Made by a program: the position numbers and the translations under genes | Source of the DNA: CBDBCU01 sp965242615 | Lineage (GTDB): Bacteria > Chloroflexota > Dehalococcoidia > Lucifugimonadales > UBA3495 | Reading direction: 5' to 3' | Length of the DNA stretch: 64,000 nucleotides | Assembly: GCA_965242615.1 (NCBI GenBank) | Contig: CBDESR010000005.1 | Location: 744,001-808,000, forward strand | Shown: positions 28,653 to 36,095 of the stretch, in pieces | Layout of the letters: each line of letters opens with the position of its first letter | Numbering within the stretch: the first letter of the stretch is position 1 | The notes under the pieces: model-generated | Seen by the model: only the letters and a program-made list of their open reading frames with translations | What the model was told of the DNA's origin: nothing | The model's database searches: none

Positions 28653-28902
28653 TTATTCCCCGGCGGCGCAAAGTCAGCTTAACCGGCTGGATCCGCAAAC
28701 GGCACGGCGCATTGACGCCTTTATGAACGAGCGCGTGGCCGCAGCGGATAATCCCCGGCACATCGGCCACCCCTTGCACGGTCGTTTTGGTGGGCAATGG
28801 AGTTACCGGGTGGGCGACTACCGGGTTATTTGCGAGATTCAGGATGACCGCTTGGTTGTGGTGGTGGTACAAGTAGGCCACCGTAGCCGGGTGTACCGTT
28901 AG
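28636..28902 (+). CDS. RelE/ParE-like toxin, unit 2
   Basis: 88 residues, starting at TTG inside the preceding gene (17-base overlap). WTVDYSPAAQSQLNRLDPQ and the C-terminal WSYRVGDYRVICEIQDD with VGHRSRVYR match the unit 1 toxin. Three differences in about 90 bases at the 3' end contrast with strong divergence of the first half, so the 3' halves look recently homogenised. Confidence 0.88.
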   Translation: MAWTVDYSPAAQSQLNRLDPQTARRIDAFMNERVAAADNPRHIGHPLHGRFGGQWSYRVGDYRVICEIQDDRLVVVVVQVGHRSRVYR

Positions 28903-28954
28903 TTGAGAAAGCACCCGCCAAGCCATTATCACGCAAAGTTGAGCAATTGAGGCG

Positions 28955-29278
28955 ATGAAAATGCCGCCGCGCCACCACCGCCAATTTACCGTCATCCTCG
29001 AAAAGGAAGCGGACGGGGGCTATTCCGTCCACTGCCCGGCTTTGCCCGGCTGCGTCAGTCAGGGGGATGACCGCCGCGCCGCTTTGTTCAACATCAAGGA
29101 AGCCATTGGGCTGGTTTTGTCGGTACTGGAAGGGAAAGGGGAGACGCCCGTCGCCGAAACGCCGGCTTTGCTGTCGCAAGAGTTGCGCCACATTCTGAAG
29201 GGGCGGGAACAGGATGGCTTGCCTTTTGCCGGCATCGCCTTGGCGCAAGTGAAAGTTTCCTTGAAGGCCGGGGAGTAG
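28955..29278 (+). CDS. hicB: HicB-family antitoxin
   Basis: A 107-residue HicB-type protein: FTVILEKEADGGYSVHCPALPGCVSQGDD is the diagnostic partial RNase H fold, followed by a helix with AIGLVLSVLEGKG. No separate DNA-binding domain is obvious in the C-terminus. It is immediately followed by hicA with no gap, in the less common antitoxin-first order. Confidence 0.9.
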   Translation: MKMPPRHHRQFTVILEKEADGGYSVHCPALPGCVSQGDDRRAALFNIKEAIGLVLSVLEGKGETPVAETPALLSQELRHILKGREQDGLPFAGIALAQVKVSLKAGE

Positions 29279-29503
29279 ATGCCGCCGTTGCCCGTTATTT
29301 CCGGGAGCGCAGCAGTACGGGCTTTCGAGCGGGCCGGCTGGCGGCGGGAACGGCAAACCGGCAGCCATATCATCCTGACCAAGCCGGGCCTTGCCGTAAA
29401 TCTTTCCGTTCCTGACCATCGCGCCGTAAAACGCGGCACCCTGCGAACCTTGATACGCCGGGCCGGTCTCACGGTTGACGAGTTCATGGAGTTGCTACGG
29501 TAG
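29279..29503 (+). CDS. hicA: HicA-family toxin
   Basis: A 74-residue HicA mRNA interferase with the dsRBD-like fold: AVRAFERAGWRRERQTGSHIILTK holds the catalytic His (GSHI), followed by SVPDHRAVKRGTLRTLIRRAGLT. The ATG directly follows the hicB stop. Confidence 0.92.
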   Translation: MPPLPVISGSAAVRAFERAGWRRERQTGSHIILTKPGLAVNLSVPDHRAVKRGTLRTLIRRAGLTVDEFMELLR

Positions 29504-29524
29504 CGAAGTCATCCATCCCGCTCC

Positions 29525-29596
29525 ATCTCCCCCCCAAAAACCTGCTATACTATCCCCCATTCCCGGATAACTTACTTGGCCGGCGTTCAACCGGCA
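29525..29596 (+). repeat. Intergenic repeat with extended -10 promoter, copy 2
   Basis: Second copy of the 27835-27901 block, again with TGCTATACT (TATACT 29546-29551) and GGCCGGCGTTCAACCGG. Here it drives the PAP2 gene. The duplication brackets unit 2 plus hicBA (about 1.7 kb). Confidence 0.7.
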
Positions 29597-29626
29597 AAGT
29601 TGGCGGTGTTATGCAATCGGGGACAG

Positions 29627-30280
29627 ATGCAGGTTGACATTTCGGCGAAGGATTGGCTTTTAGCCGTCGGCATTATCCTGACCGCCATCCTTTTTATCCT
29701 GGCCCGAGCTTACCCGGTCTGGCCCGGAGATGCGGCGGCCTTGGCGGCGATCCAAGAGTTCCGGCAGCCAGCCTTGACTGCCTTTTTCCGGTGGGTAACT
29801 TTTATCGGCTGGCTGCCGGCGGCCGTGGGTCTGGTAGCGGCTACCGCCCTTTTGCTGCTGCGGTTACGGCAGGGGGCGGACGCCGCCCTGCTGCTGCTGT
29901 TAGCCCTGCCGATGGCATTGGCTCCCCTGCTGAAACTGCCGGTGGGCCGGCTGCGCCCGGAATACGGCGACATCGAAACCCTGACCCTCAGCCTCAGCTT
30001 TCCCAGCGGCCATGCCGCCTTTGCCGCCCTGTTCGGCGGATTCCTGATTTATCTGGTCGGGCGGCATTGCGCCAATCCCCGGCTACGCTATGCCTTGACC
30101 GCCCTCCTGCTGCTGCTGATACTGCTCATCGGCTTATCCCGCCTCTATTTGGGCGTCCATTGGCCCAGCGATATTATCGGCGGCTATCTGTACGGCGGGA
30201 TGGCCTTGGCTGTAACGATTCGGCTGCGGGATTGGCTGGCCGCCCGGCGGCGCGCCGGCCCGGACAATTGCCGGCAATAA
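29627..30280 (+). CDS. PAP2-family membrane phosphatase
   Basis: 217 residues, about six transmembrane helices. All three phosphatase motifs are present: KLPVGRLRP (K-X6-RP), FPSGH (PSGH), and SRLYLGVHWPSD (SR-X5-H-X3-D). The family dephosphorylates phosphatidic acid or undecaprenyl pyrophosphate at the membrane. The start at 29627 places the first helix directly after a short cytoplasmic leader; a GTG at 29606 is an alternative. Confidence 0.9.
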   Translation: MQVDISAKDWLLAVGIILTAILFILARAYPVWPGDAAALAAIQEFRQPALTAFFRWVTFIGWLPAAVGLVAATALLLLRLRQGADAALLLLLALPMALAPLLKLPVGRLRPEYGDIETLTLSLSFPSGHAAFAALFGGFLIYLVGRHCANPRLRYALTALLLLLILLIGLSRLYLGVHWPSDIIGGYLYGGMALAVTIRLRDWLAARRRAGPDNCRQ

Positions 30281-30415
30281 ATCCCGCCGCTGGACGGCGC
30301 ATTTCTTGCGGATGTGGTGTATAATAGGGAAACAACGGCGTCAGCAGGTTATTCCCTTCCGGTGAACCACTGCCCCCGCGGGAACCGGCCAACTTTTAAC
30401 GAGGCAACGGCGAAA

Positions 30416-31030
30416 GTGGTTACAAAAACGCTCAACAACCCAACCGCAGCGCAGAAAAACGGCTCCGGCGTGTCCGCAGCGCCGCCGGGAACGGCTCCGG
30501 CCGGCGTCCTGGGTTCCCCAGTGCTGGTGCTGAACCTCAACTATGTTCCCATCAATGTCTCCACCGTCCGCCGCGCCATCATCCTGCTCAGCAAAGGCAA
30601 AGCCGAACTGCTCGAAAATCACCAGGGCCAAGTGCATACCATCTCCGCCCGGGTGGAAGCCCCATCCATCATCCGCTTGGTCTATCTGGTCAAACGCCCC
30701 TTTGCCCCCCGCAAGCTATCCAAAAAAGAGATTTTCCTGCGGGATCAATACACCTGCCAATACTGCGGCAAAAAGACGCCGGATTTGACCCTCGACCATG
30801 TCATCCCCCGCCGGCAGCGCGGCGCTCACACTTGGGAAAATGTGGTAACCGCGTGCAGCCGCTGCAATCTGCATAAAGCCGGGCGCACACCGGCCGAAGC
30901 CAATATGCGCCTGAAACAGGAGCCGCGCGTCCCCCAGCCCAACCCCTACCGCATCCTGCAAAACCGCGCCATCCTCGAGGAATGGCGGCCCTACCTGCCT
31001 TGGACGGAGCAAAACGGGGACGGGAATTAA
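30416..31030 (+). CDS. HNH endonuclease family protein
   Basis: A 204-residue protein of the COG1403 type. VLVLNLNYVPINVSTVRRAI and ISARVEAPSIIRLVYLVK form the N-terminal domain. The HNH centre is CQYCGK, LTLDHVIPRRQRG and NVVTACSRCN. This class is widespread on chromosomes and not clearly tied to restriction. GTG at 30416 is chosen because a TATAAT at about 30319 lies inside the longer open frame. Confidence 0.87.
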   Translation: MVTKTLNNPTAAQKNGSGVSAAPPGTAPAGVLGSPVLVLNLNYVPINVSTVRRAIILLSKGKAELLENHQGQVHTISARVEAPSIIRLVYLVKRPFAPRKLSKKEIFLRDQYTCQYCGKKTPDLTLDHVIPRRQRGAHTWENVVTACSRCNLHKAGRTPAEANMRLKQEPRVPQPNPYRILQNRAILEEWRPYLPWTEQNGDGN

Positions 31031-31048
31031 CAATTACGGAGCGAAACT

Positions 31049-32044
31049 ATGACCGGCGATAACCTGGCACGGATTCAACGGGTGAGTCTGCGGGAAGCGT
31101 GGCCGAATGAAGCCAATGATTTCACGCCTTGGCTGGCACAGAACATCCGGGAGTTGGGCAATGCGTTGGGCGTTGACTTGGAATGGCAAGAGTCAGAATC
31201 CGCCGTAGGCAACCGCTCCTTGGATATTTTCGCCACTGACCGCTCCGACGGTCGCCCGGTGATTATCGAAAACCAGCTGGAGTGGACTGACAACGACCAC
31301 CTGAGCCGCCTGCTGATTTACGCCGCCGGCAAAGATGCCAAGTTGGTTATCTGGGTTGCCAGCGCCATTGACGACGAACACCGGCAGGTGCTGGACTGGC
31401 TCAACCAGCGCACCGACGAAAACACTCAGTTTTACGGGGTTGTCGTCGAGCTTTGGAAAATCGACAATTCCCGCCCGGCACCTTATTTCAGCGTAGTAAC
31501 CGCCCCTAACGAATGGCGGAAGCAGAACATCAGCAACCGGCAATGGGGTATTGCTGGCAGTCGCAGCCAGAATACCGCAATGTTCCACCGGCAACTGGCG
31601 GAAAAACTGGAGCGGGAGCATAACCATACTGTTGCCTCGAAACGGGGTAGTCGAGGGGCTTGGTGTGTCTTGGAAAACCTTGACGGTCAAGACCATTATT
31701 CCACGGATTTCACGACCACTTTGCGGGTCAACTTGTGGTTCTGGCCCCGTGCTGAAGCCCCCGGAAGGCATCAACTTATCTTGGAGCTGCTGAAAGAGCG
31801 TCATCAAGCTGAGGTTGAAGCCGCCCTTTGCAACGCTGACGCCGGAGAGTGGTTCGAGTGGCCAGCCGGCGTTTTTAGTGGCAAGCGCAGTGGCGCGGCG
31901 GTATTTCGTAGGGACGATTTCTACCGCAACCCGGAGCGGTGGGACGAATACCACGACTGGATAATCACCAAGTTTTTCAAGTTCCGGGAAGTCTTTACGC
32001 CGCTGCTGGCGGAGCTGGCCGCGGCGGCGGGGGAGACGGAGTAA
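31049..32044 (+). CDS. DUF4268 nuclease-like protein, copy 1
   Basis: 331 residues. The N-terminal domain has PD-(D/E)XK-like residues Asp59 (RSLDIFATD) and Glu74-Asn-Gln76 (VIIENQLEWTDNDHLSRLL), followed by KLVIWVASAIDDEHRQVLDWLN. The C-terminal part (about 190-325) is DUF4268, ending WDEYHDWIITKFFKFREVF. The family often lies among defence genes; function unproven. It overlaps nothing, and copy 2 begins five bases after its stop. Confidence 0.8.
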   Translation: MTGDNLARIQRVSLREAWPNEANDFTPWLAQNIRELGNALGVDLEWQESESAVGNRSLDIFATDRSDGRPVIIENQLEWTDNDHLSRLLIYAAGKDAKLVIWVASAIDDEHRQVLDWLNQRTDENTQFYGVVVELWKIDNSRPAPYFSVVTAPNEWRKQNISNRQWGIAGSRSQNTAMFHRQLAEKLEREHNHTVASKRGSRGAWCVLENLDGQDHYSTDFTTTLRVNLWFWPRAEAPGRHQLILELLKERHQAEVEAALCNADAGEWFEWPAGVFSGKRSGAAVFRRDDFYRNPERWDEYHDWIITKFFKFREVFTPLLAELAAAAGETE

Positions 32045-32048
32045 AACT

Positions 32049-33050
32049 ATGACCGGCGATAATTTGGCGCGGATTGAACGGGTAAGCCTGCGCGAGGAGT
32101 GGCCCGACGAAGCCCGGGACTTTACGCCGTGGCTGGCTCGGAACATCGGGGAATTGGGGGCGGCCTTGGGCGTGGAGTTGGAGCTGCCATCGCCGGCAAT
32201 GGCGGCGGGCAATGCGCCGCCGGGGCTGCTGGCGGTGGAGCGCAACGGCGGCCGGTCGGTGGTTATCGAAAGCCAGTTGCAGCCGGCCGATAATGACCAT
32301 TTGAGCCGGCTGCTGCTGTATGCCACCGACCAAGACGCCAAACTGGTCATTTGGGTGGCCAGTGAAATCGGGACGGAACACCGGCAGGTTTTAGACTGGT
32401 TGAACCATCGCGCCGGCGAAAATACCCAGTTCTACGGGGTAGCCCTGGAACTGTTGCGGATTGACGATTCCCGGACGGCGCCGCTGTTTAGCGTAATGGC
32501 TGCGCCCAAAGGATGGCGCAAGCCGGGGATGGCGGTAAAGGCTGCGGATACTCCGCCGCCATCGGCCGCCGACCGGCACGGGGTAAATCGTCAATTTCGC
32601 TGGAAACTGGAGGAACGGCTGCGGCGGGAGCATAACTATTCCGTATTTCCCAACGCTCCGAACGGTAGCCGGGGTTGGTGTGTCTTTGAGGGACGCGATG
32701 CCGACTTTCAATTCGTCACAGGTTGGTGGGGCAACAACCCCCGCATAGAGTTCATTATCGAGAAAAACGGTGGTGGCCCGCAATCTTGGGAGTGGAATCG
32801 GCGGGCATTCGAGCAACTGGAGCAGTGGCGGGAAGTAATTGACGCCGAGATTCTGGACTACGCGCAAGGAGAGCGGTCAGACTGGCAAATACAAAGGTCT
32901 GGCAGGGTGTGGGTTTCCCGCCCCGGCAACATCTATGAACATCCGGAGCAGTGGGACGAATACCACGACTGGATAATCGCCAAGTTTTTCAAGTTCCGGG
33001 AAGTCTTTACGCCGCTGCTGGCGGAGCTGGCCGCGGCGGCGGGGGAGTAA
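32049..33050 (+). CDS. DUF4268 nuclease-like protein, copy 2
   Basis: 333 residues, tandem paralogue of the previous gene and probably cotranscribed (AAAACT before both ATGs). The Asp59 of copy 1 is Gly here (PPGLLAVER), while Glu74 and Gln76 remain (VVIESQLQ), so this copy is likely catalytically impaired. The last roughly 90 bases are almost identical between copies, whereas the middle regions differ strongly. The copies might form an active/inactive heterodimer. Confidence 0.8.
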   Translation: MTGDNLARIERVSLREEWPDEARDFTPWLARNIGELGAALGVELELPSPAMAAGNAPPGLLAVERNGGRSVVIESQLQPADNDHLSRLLLYATDQDAKLVIWVASEIGTEHRQVLDWLNHRAGENTQFYGVALELLRIDDSRTAPLFSVMAAPKGWRKPGMAVKAADTPPPSAADRHGVNRQFRWKLEERLRREHNYSVFPNAPNGSRGWCVFEGRDADFQFVTGWWGNNPRIEFIIEKNGGGPQSWEWNRRAFEQLEQWREVIDAEILDYAQGERSDWQIQRSGRVWVSRPGNIYEHPEQWDEYHDWIIAKFFKFREVFTPLLAELAAAAGE

Positions 33051-33071
33051 GGGGGATTTTGTAACCCCCGG

Positions 33072-33311
33072 TTAGCCCGGACGCGACCGCCGCAGATACC
33101 ACCCGGCGCGGTGAGCCTGCCCGGTCGCGTCATACTCCTCAATCATCGCCCAAATGAATTCATCCAGGATCGGCTCCTAGCCGCGCTCTAATGCGGCAAC
33201 GGCCCGATCCAGCTGCTGCTGAATATACTCCATCTCGGCGCGCCTTTCCCGCTCATTATTATTCCAGAGGAGCCAGCCCAGCCCAATCATAAACAGTTCC
33301 CACGCCCCCAT
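33072..33311 (-). pseudogene. Small membrane protein gene interrupted by an in-frame TAG
   Basis: From the ATG at 33311 (AAGGAGG ribosome site) 44 codons encode one membrane helix (ELFMIGLGWLLW) and a charged coiled tail (RAEMEYIQQQLDRAVAALERG), ending in TAG at 33177-33179. The same frame continues 34 plausible codons (EPILDEFIWAMIEEYDATGQ) to TAA at 33072-33074. TAG is an ordinary stop in this genome, so this is either an intact 44-residue protein or a gene cut by a nonsense mutation. No other gene is seen between 33051 and 33490. Confidence 0.55.
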
Positions 33312-33490
33312 ATTTGCGCCTCCTTGATTTGATACCGCATTACACCGGATTTCGTCCTTTTTGAATAGGGATTGAAGCCAAACTCGACCCGCCGGGCATC
33401 AGTGCGGCTGACCCGGCGTGTTCGGATAAGCCGTTGCTTTGGGGAGAGAGTCTGTGGGCGAAACTGGCTCCGGCAGCGGCCGGAGTAAAG

Positions 33491-34114
33491 TTACCAGCCC
33501 GGTGGTTTGGTGATTACGCCTTGGGCGTCGGACAGGGCAACAGGAAACAGGCTATACCGCAGGTGGCTGCGCCGCAACCGCTTGATATAAGTTGCGGCCG
33601 CAACGAGTTCTTTAGGGGTATGGTCTTGGGAGGGATTGACTACGACGGTACGCAGTTTCAGATCGTCCCGGACATACCGCACCGGGCCGGCCAAGTCAGA
33701 GTCGTTAGTAACTACCACCGCTTGCTCGTAAGCCCCGGTGAACCCGTCCACCAACAACTGCATCGCCAAGTTCACATCCGTGCCTTTCTCCTCAGCGTCC
33801 AGGATAGTAACGAAATCCGGCAAACCGGCCACCGGGTTAGCCAGCGGGCGAACCTTGGTGCGGTCGCGCAACTCGCCGTAGAAAACCTGCAAACCAGCCA
33901 GGGTATGCAAAGCCCGCAGGTACAGCAACTGGCGCTGGGGCGGCCCGGGGTCATTCCGGGAGTGAATGAGGGAGGTGAAGTAGCAGATGTCTTGAATGGC
34001 ATCATCCGGGAAAAGCCCCTCCGTCAACTGACGCAAGTTCAGCCACTTGAAAGGCGTCCCCTTGAGCGCGCGGTAGTAGAGATTGAGTCCGTCAACATAA
34101 ACGTTGGTAATCAC
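33491..34114 (-). CDS. NYN-domain RNase-like protein
   Basis: A 207-residue protein of the NYN (LabA/PIN-like) class. ITNVYVDGLNLYYRAL holds the first Asp (residue 8), EEKGTDVNLAMQLLVDGF the central acid, and AVVVTNDSDLAGPV the C-terminal acids. These form a metal-binding RNase centre in relatives. The GTG at 34114 is chosen for AAGGAG just upstream; the longer frame runs through a hairpin at 34146-34169. Confidence 0.85.
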   Translation of the reverse strand: MITNVYVDGLNLYYRALKGTPFKWLNLRQLTEGLFPDDAIQDICYFTSLIHSRNDPGPPQRQLLYLRALHTLAGLQVFYGELRDRTKVRPLANPVAGLPDFVTILDAEEKGTDVNLAMQLLVDGFTGAYEQAVVVTNDSDLAGPVRYVRDDLKLRTVVVNPSQDHTPKELVAAATYIKRLRRSHLRYSLFPVALSDAQGVITKPPGW

Positions 34115-34145
34115 CCGCTGCTCCTTACTGCCGCTAATAAAGACA

Positions 34146-34169
34146 GAGACCGCTCTCGGGAGCGGTCTC
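34146..34169. terminator. Ten-pair hairpin upstream of the NYN gene
   Basis: GAGACCGCTC (34146-34155) and its exact complement (34160-34169) with a TCGG loop, about 30 bases before the NYN start on the minus strand. It may be a 5' leader structure or an attenuator. The remaining sequence to 34251 holds nothing else I can name. Confidence 0.5.
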
Positions 34170-34251
34170 GACCCTACCGTCGAATCGATAGGGGGGGTTA
34201 CAAGGTAATTTAACACGATATATCCCCGTTTGTCAACCCCAAAAGTCCGGC

Positions 34252-34283
34252 GGTTCCGTTTGCTTTTAGGGTACGGTGAATTT
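34252..34283 (+). repeat. Left terminal inverted repeat
   Basis: 32 bases, exact inverse of 37193-37224. It begins GGTTCCGTTTGC and ends GGTGAATTT. Confidence 0.95.
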
Positions 34284-34414
34284 CTGCGATTTTCCCGGAG
34301 CCGCTTGACACGGGCTTAACCGCCCCTTATCCTAGTTTCCGAGGCGTCTTCCACCGCCGGGCGTTTGTGGAAGGACGCTCGGTGGAGGGACGCCAAACTT
34401 TTTAGGTGGATGCG

Positions 34415-34753
34415 ATGTCGGAAATCTTAAAACTGGCACTTGATAACCTGACCGCTTGGCCGGCGGCGTCGGTCGCCATCGTGGCGATTATCTGCGCCAC
34501 TATTATGGCCTGTGTAAAGTACGCAGACCGTATTACGGCCTTTCTCAAGTATTGGGACGAAAGGCAACGGAGTCGGGAGCTTCACAAGATTCAAGGCAAA
34601 TGCCAGCATAAGTGGGCATTTGAGTACCCTTACAGATATGGGGAGTGTTGCTTGTGCGGGTTAAAGGCATCGGTGAATATGATTGCCTCGTACTATCCCG
34701 ACCAAGCCGCCGTGTTTATGAAATACTTGAACATCAAAGTGATGGAGGAGTGA
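34415..34753 (+). CDS. Transposon cargo: membrane-anchored zinc-ribbon-like protein
   Basis: 112 residues. One transmembrane helix (about 14-35, ASVAIVAIICATIMACV) is followed by a basic segment and a small Cys/His cluster (CQHKWAFE, then ECCLCGLKA) that could bind zinc. Not recognised. The ATG at 34415 has AGGTGG upstream, and its stop TGA overlaps the methyltransferase ATG region (adjacent genes), so the two are cotranslated. Confidence 0.6.
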   Translation: MSEILKLALDNLTAWPAASVAIVAIICATIMACVKYADRITAFLKYWDERQRSRELHKIQGKCQHKWAFEYPYRYGECCLCGLKASVNMIASYYPDQAAVFMKYLNIKVMEE

Positions 34754-35827
34754 ATGGCAGACCCCAACTTTGAGAACCGTACCCTGTATCAGGGGGACAA
34801 TCTGCCCTTCCTGCAAGGAATGAACAGCGCGACGGTGGACTTGATTGCCACCGACCCGCCGTTCAACAAGAGCCGGGACTTTCACGCCACGCCAAACCGG
34901 CTGGCTGCCGGCGCTCAATTCGTTGACCGCTGGCGGTGGGATGTGGATGTCCAGCCGGAATGGATTGACGCCCTCGCGGACGACCGGAAATTGGTAAGCC
35001 GGTTTATCCATACCGTTAAGGAAAACGGGGCAACGGATATGGCGGCCTTTCTGTGCTGGCTGGGGGTGCGGATGATGGAATGCCGCCGTATCCTCAAACC
35101 CACCGGCAGTCTTTACCTGCATATCGACCACACCGCCCACGCCTACGCCAAAATCCTGATGGACAGTATCTTTGGGCGGGATAACTTCCGCAATGAGATT
35201 GTGTGGGAGTACGGCTTGGGCGGCAGTTCCAAACGCTTCTGGTCGCGGAAACACGATACCGTGCTTTTCTACACCAAGACGGAGCAGTATCACTTTGACA
35301 AGCCGACCGTTCCCGCTACCAGCCAAAGGCTTGCCGGGCAAGAAAAGGGAATGAAGGATGTTTGGTCGGACATTCCCACCATCAACAATATGGCCAAGGA
35401 GCGGACGGGCTATCCCACGCAGAAGCCCTTGGCCTTGCTGGAGCGGATAGTCAAAGCGTCAAGCAAAACGGGCGATTGGGTGCTTGACCCCTTCTGCGGT
35501 TGCGCTACCACGCCGGTGGCGGCGGAACGCTTGGGCCGGCAGTGGATTGGGATGGACTTGTGGGACGGCTGCCACCAGATAATCCTTAACCGGCTGAACG
35601 CTGAAAAGCAGATTTGGCGGCCGGAGGATGTTAAACTGGTAACTGCGCCTCCGGAACGAACCGATGCCGCTGAAATGGCCGCTCCGCATTTGGAGCAAAT
35701 CGAGCGGGGGCTGGAACCGCGGCCGTTGTTCAGACGGGAGGAGATGAAGGCTATCCTGATTACCCGATGGGGGGGTGTGCTGGGGGTGTGGCTTCGAGCC
35801 GCCCAATGGCGACGACCGGCATTTTGA
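34754..35827 (+). CDS. Transposon cargo: DNA methyltransferase (DPPF class)
   Basis: 357 residues in the zero frame. DPPF at residues 34-37 (catalytic motif IV) precedes the SAM motif DPFCGCATTPVAAERLG from residue 245, the beta-class order of N6-adenine or N4-cytosine enzymes. KPLALLERIVKASSK is motif X. After REEMKAILITRWGG the frame runs out of family sequence; the HNH domain continues in the +1 frame. The break coincides with a run of seven G (35769-35775). Read as one gene it would span 34754-36086, about 443 residues. Confidence 0.88.
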   Translation: MADPNFENRTLYQGDNLPFLQGMNSATVDLIATDPPFNKSRDFHATPNRLAAGAQFVDRWRWDVDVQPEWIDALADDRKLVSRFIHTVKENGATDMAAFLCWLGVRMMECRRILKPTGSLYLHIDHTAHAYAKILMDSIFGRDNFRNEIVWEYGLGGSSKRFWSRKHDTVLFYTKTEQYHFDKPTVPATSQRLAGQEKGMKDVWSDIPTINNMAKERTGYPTQKPLALLERIVKASSKTGDWVLDPFCGCATTPVAAERLGRQWIGMDLWDGCHQIILNRLNAEKQIWRPEDVKLVTAPPERTDAAEMAAPHLEQIERGLEPRPLFRREEMKAILITRWGGVLGVWLRAAQWRRPAF

Positions 35828-36086
35828 CCTTGACCATAACTTCCCCAAGTCGCAGGGCGGCCGGAACGACCTGGACAACCGGGCTATCCTGTGCCGCCCC
35901 TGTAATGGCAGGAAAAGCGACACCCTTACCCTTGAGGGTTTGCGGCGGCTCAACAAACGGGATGGCTACTGGTATGGCAGTCCGCCGATAGACCAGCGCA
36001 TACCGTTAAAGTTGGCGGTGGATTGGGCGCGGGGTTACTTGGCAAGGCAGGGAACGCAATCCGGCTTTGTTGTTTCCGCTGATTAG
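35776..36086 (+). pseudogene. HNH extension of the methyltransferase, +1 frame after a G7 tract
   Basis: In the +1 frame, CWGCGFEPPNGDDRHFDLDH gives the first Cys pair and catalytic His, and NRAILCRPCNGRKS the second Cys pair. This is a canonical HNH fused to beta-class methyltransferases in other organisms. It lacks a ribosome site of its own and begins at the G tract, so expression needs slippage or frameshifting unless the tract length is an assembly error. If restored it would encode methylase and endonuclease in one polypeptide. Confidence 0.75.
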
Positions 36087-36095
36087 AGGGTAGCG

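Noticed and set aside
33434..34213. A 259-codon plus-strand frame opposite the NYN gene
   Set aside because: The minus-strand frame has all NYN acidic motifs and a good ribosome site; the plus-strand frame has neither.
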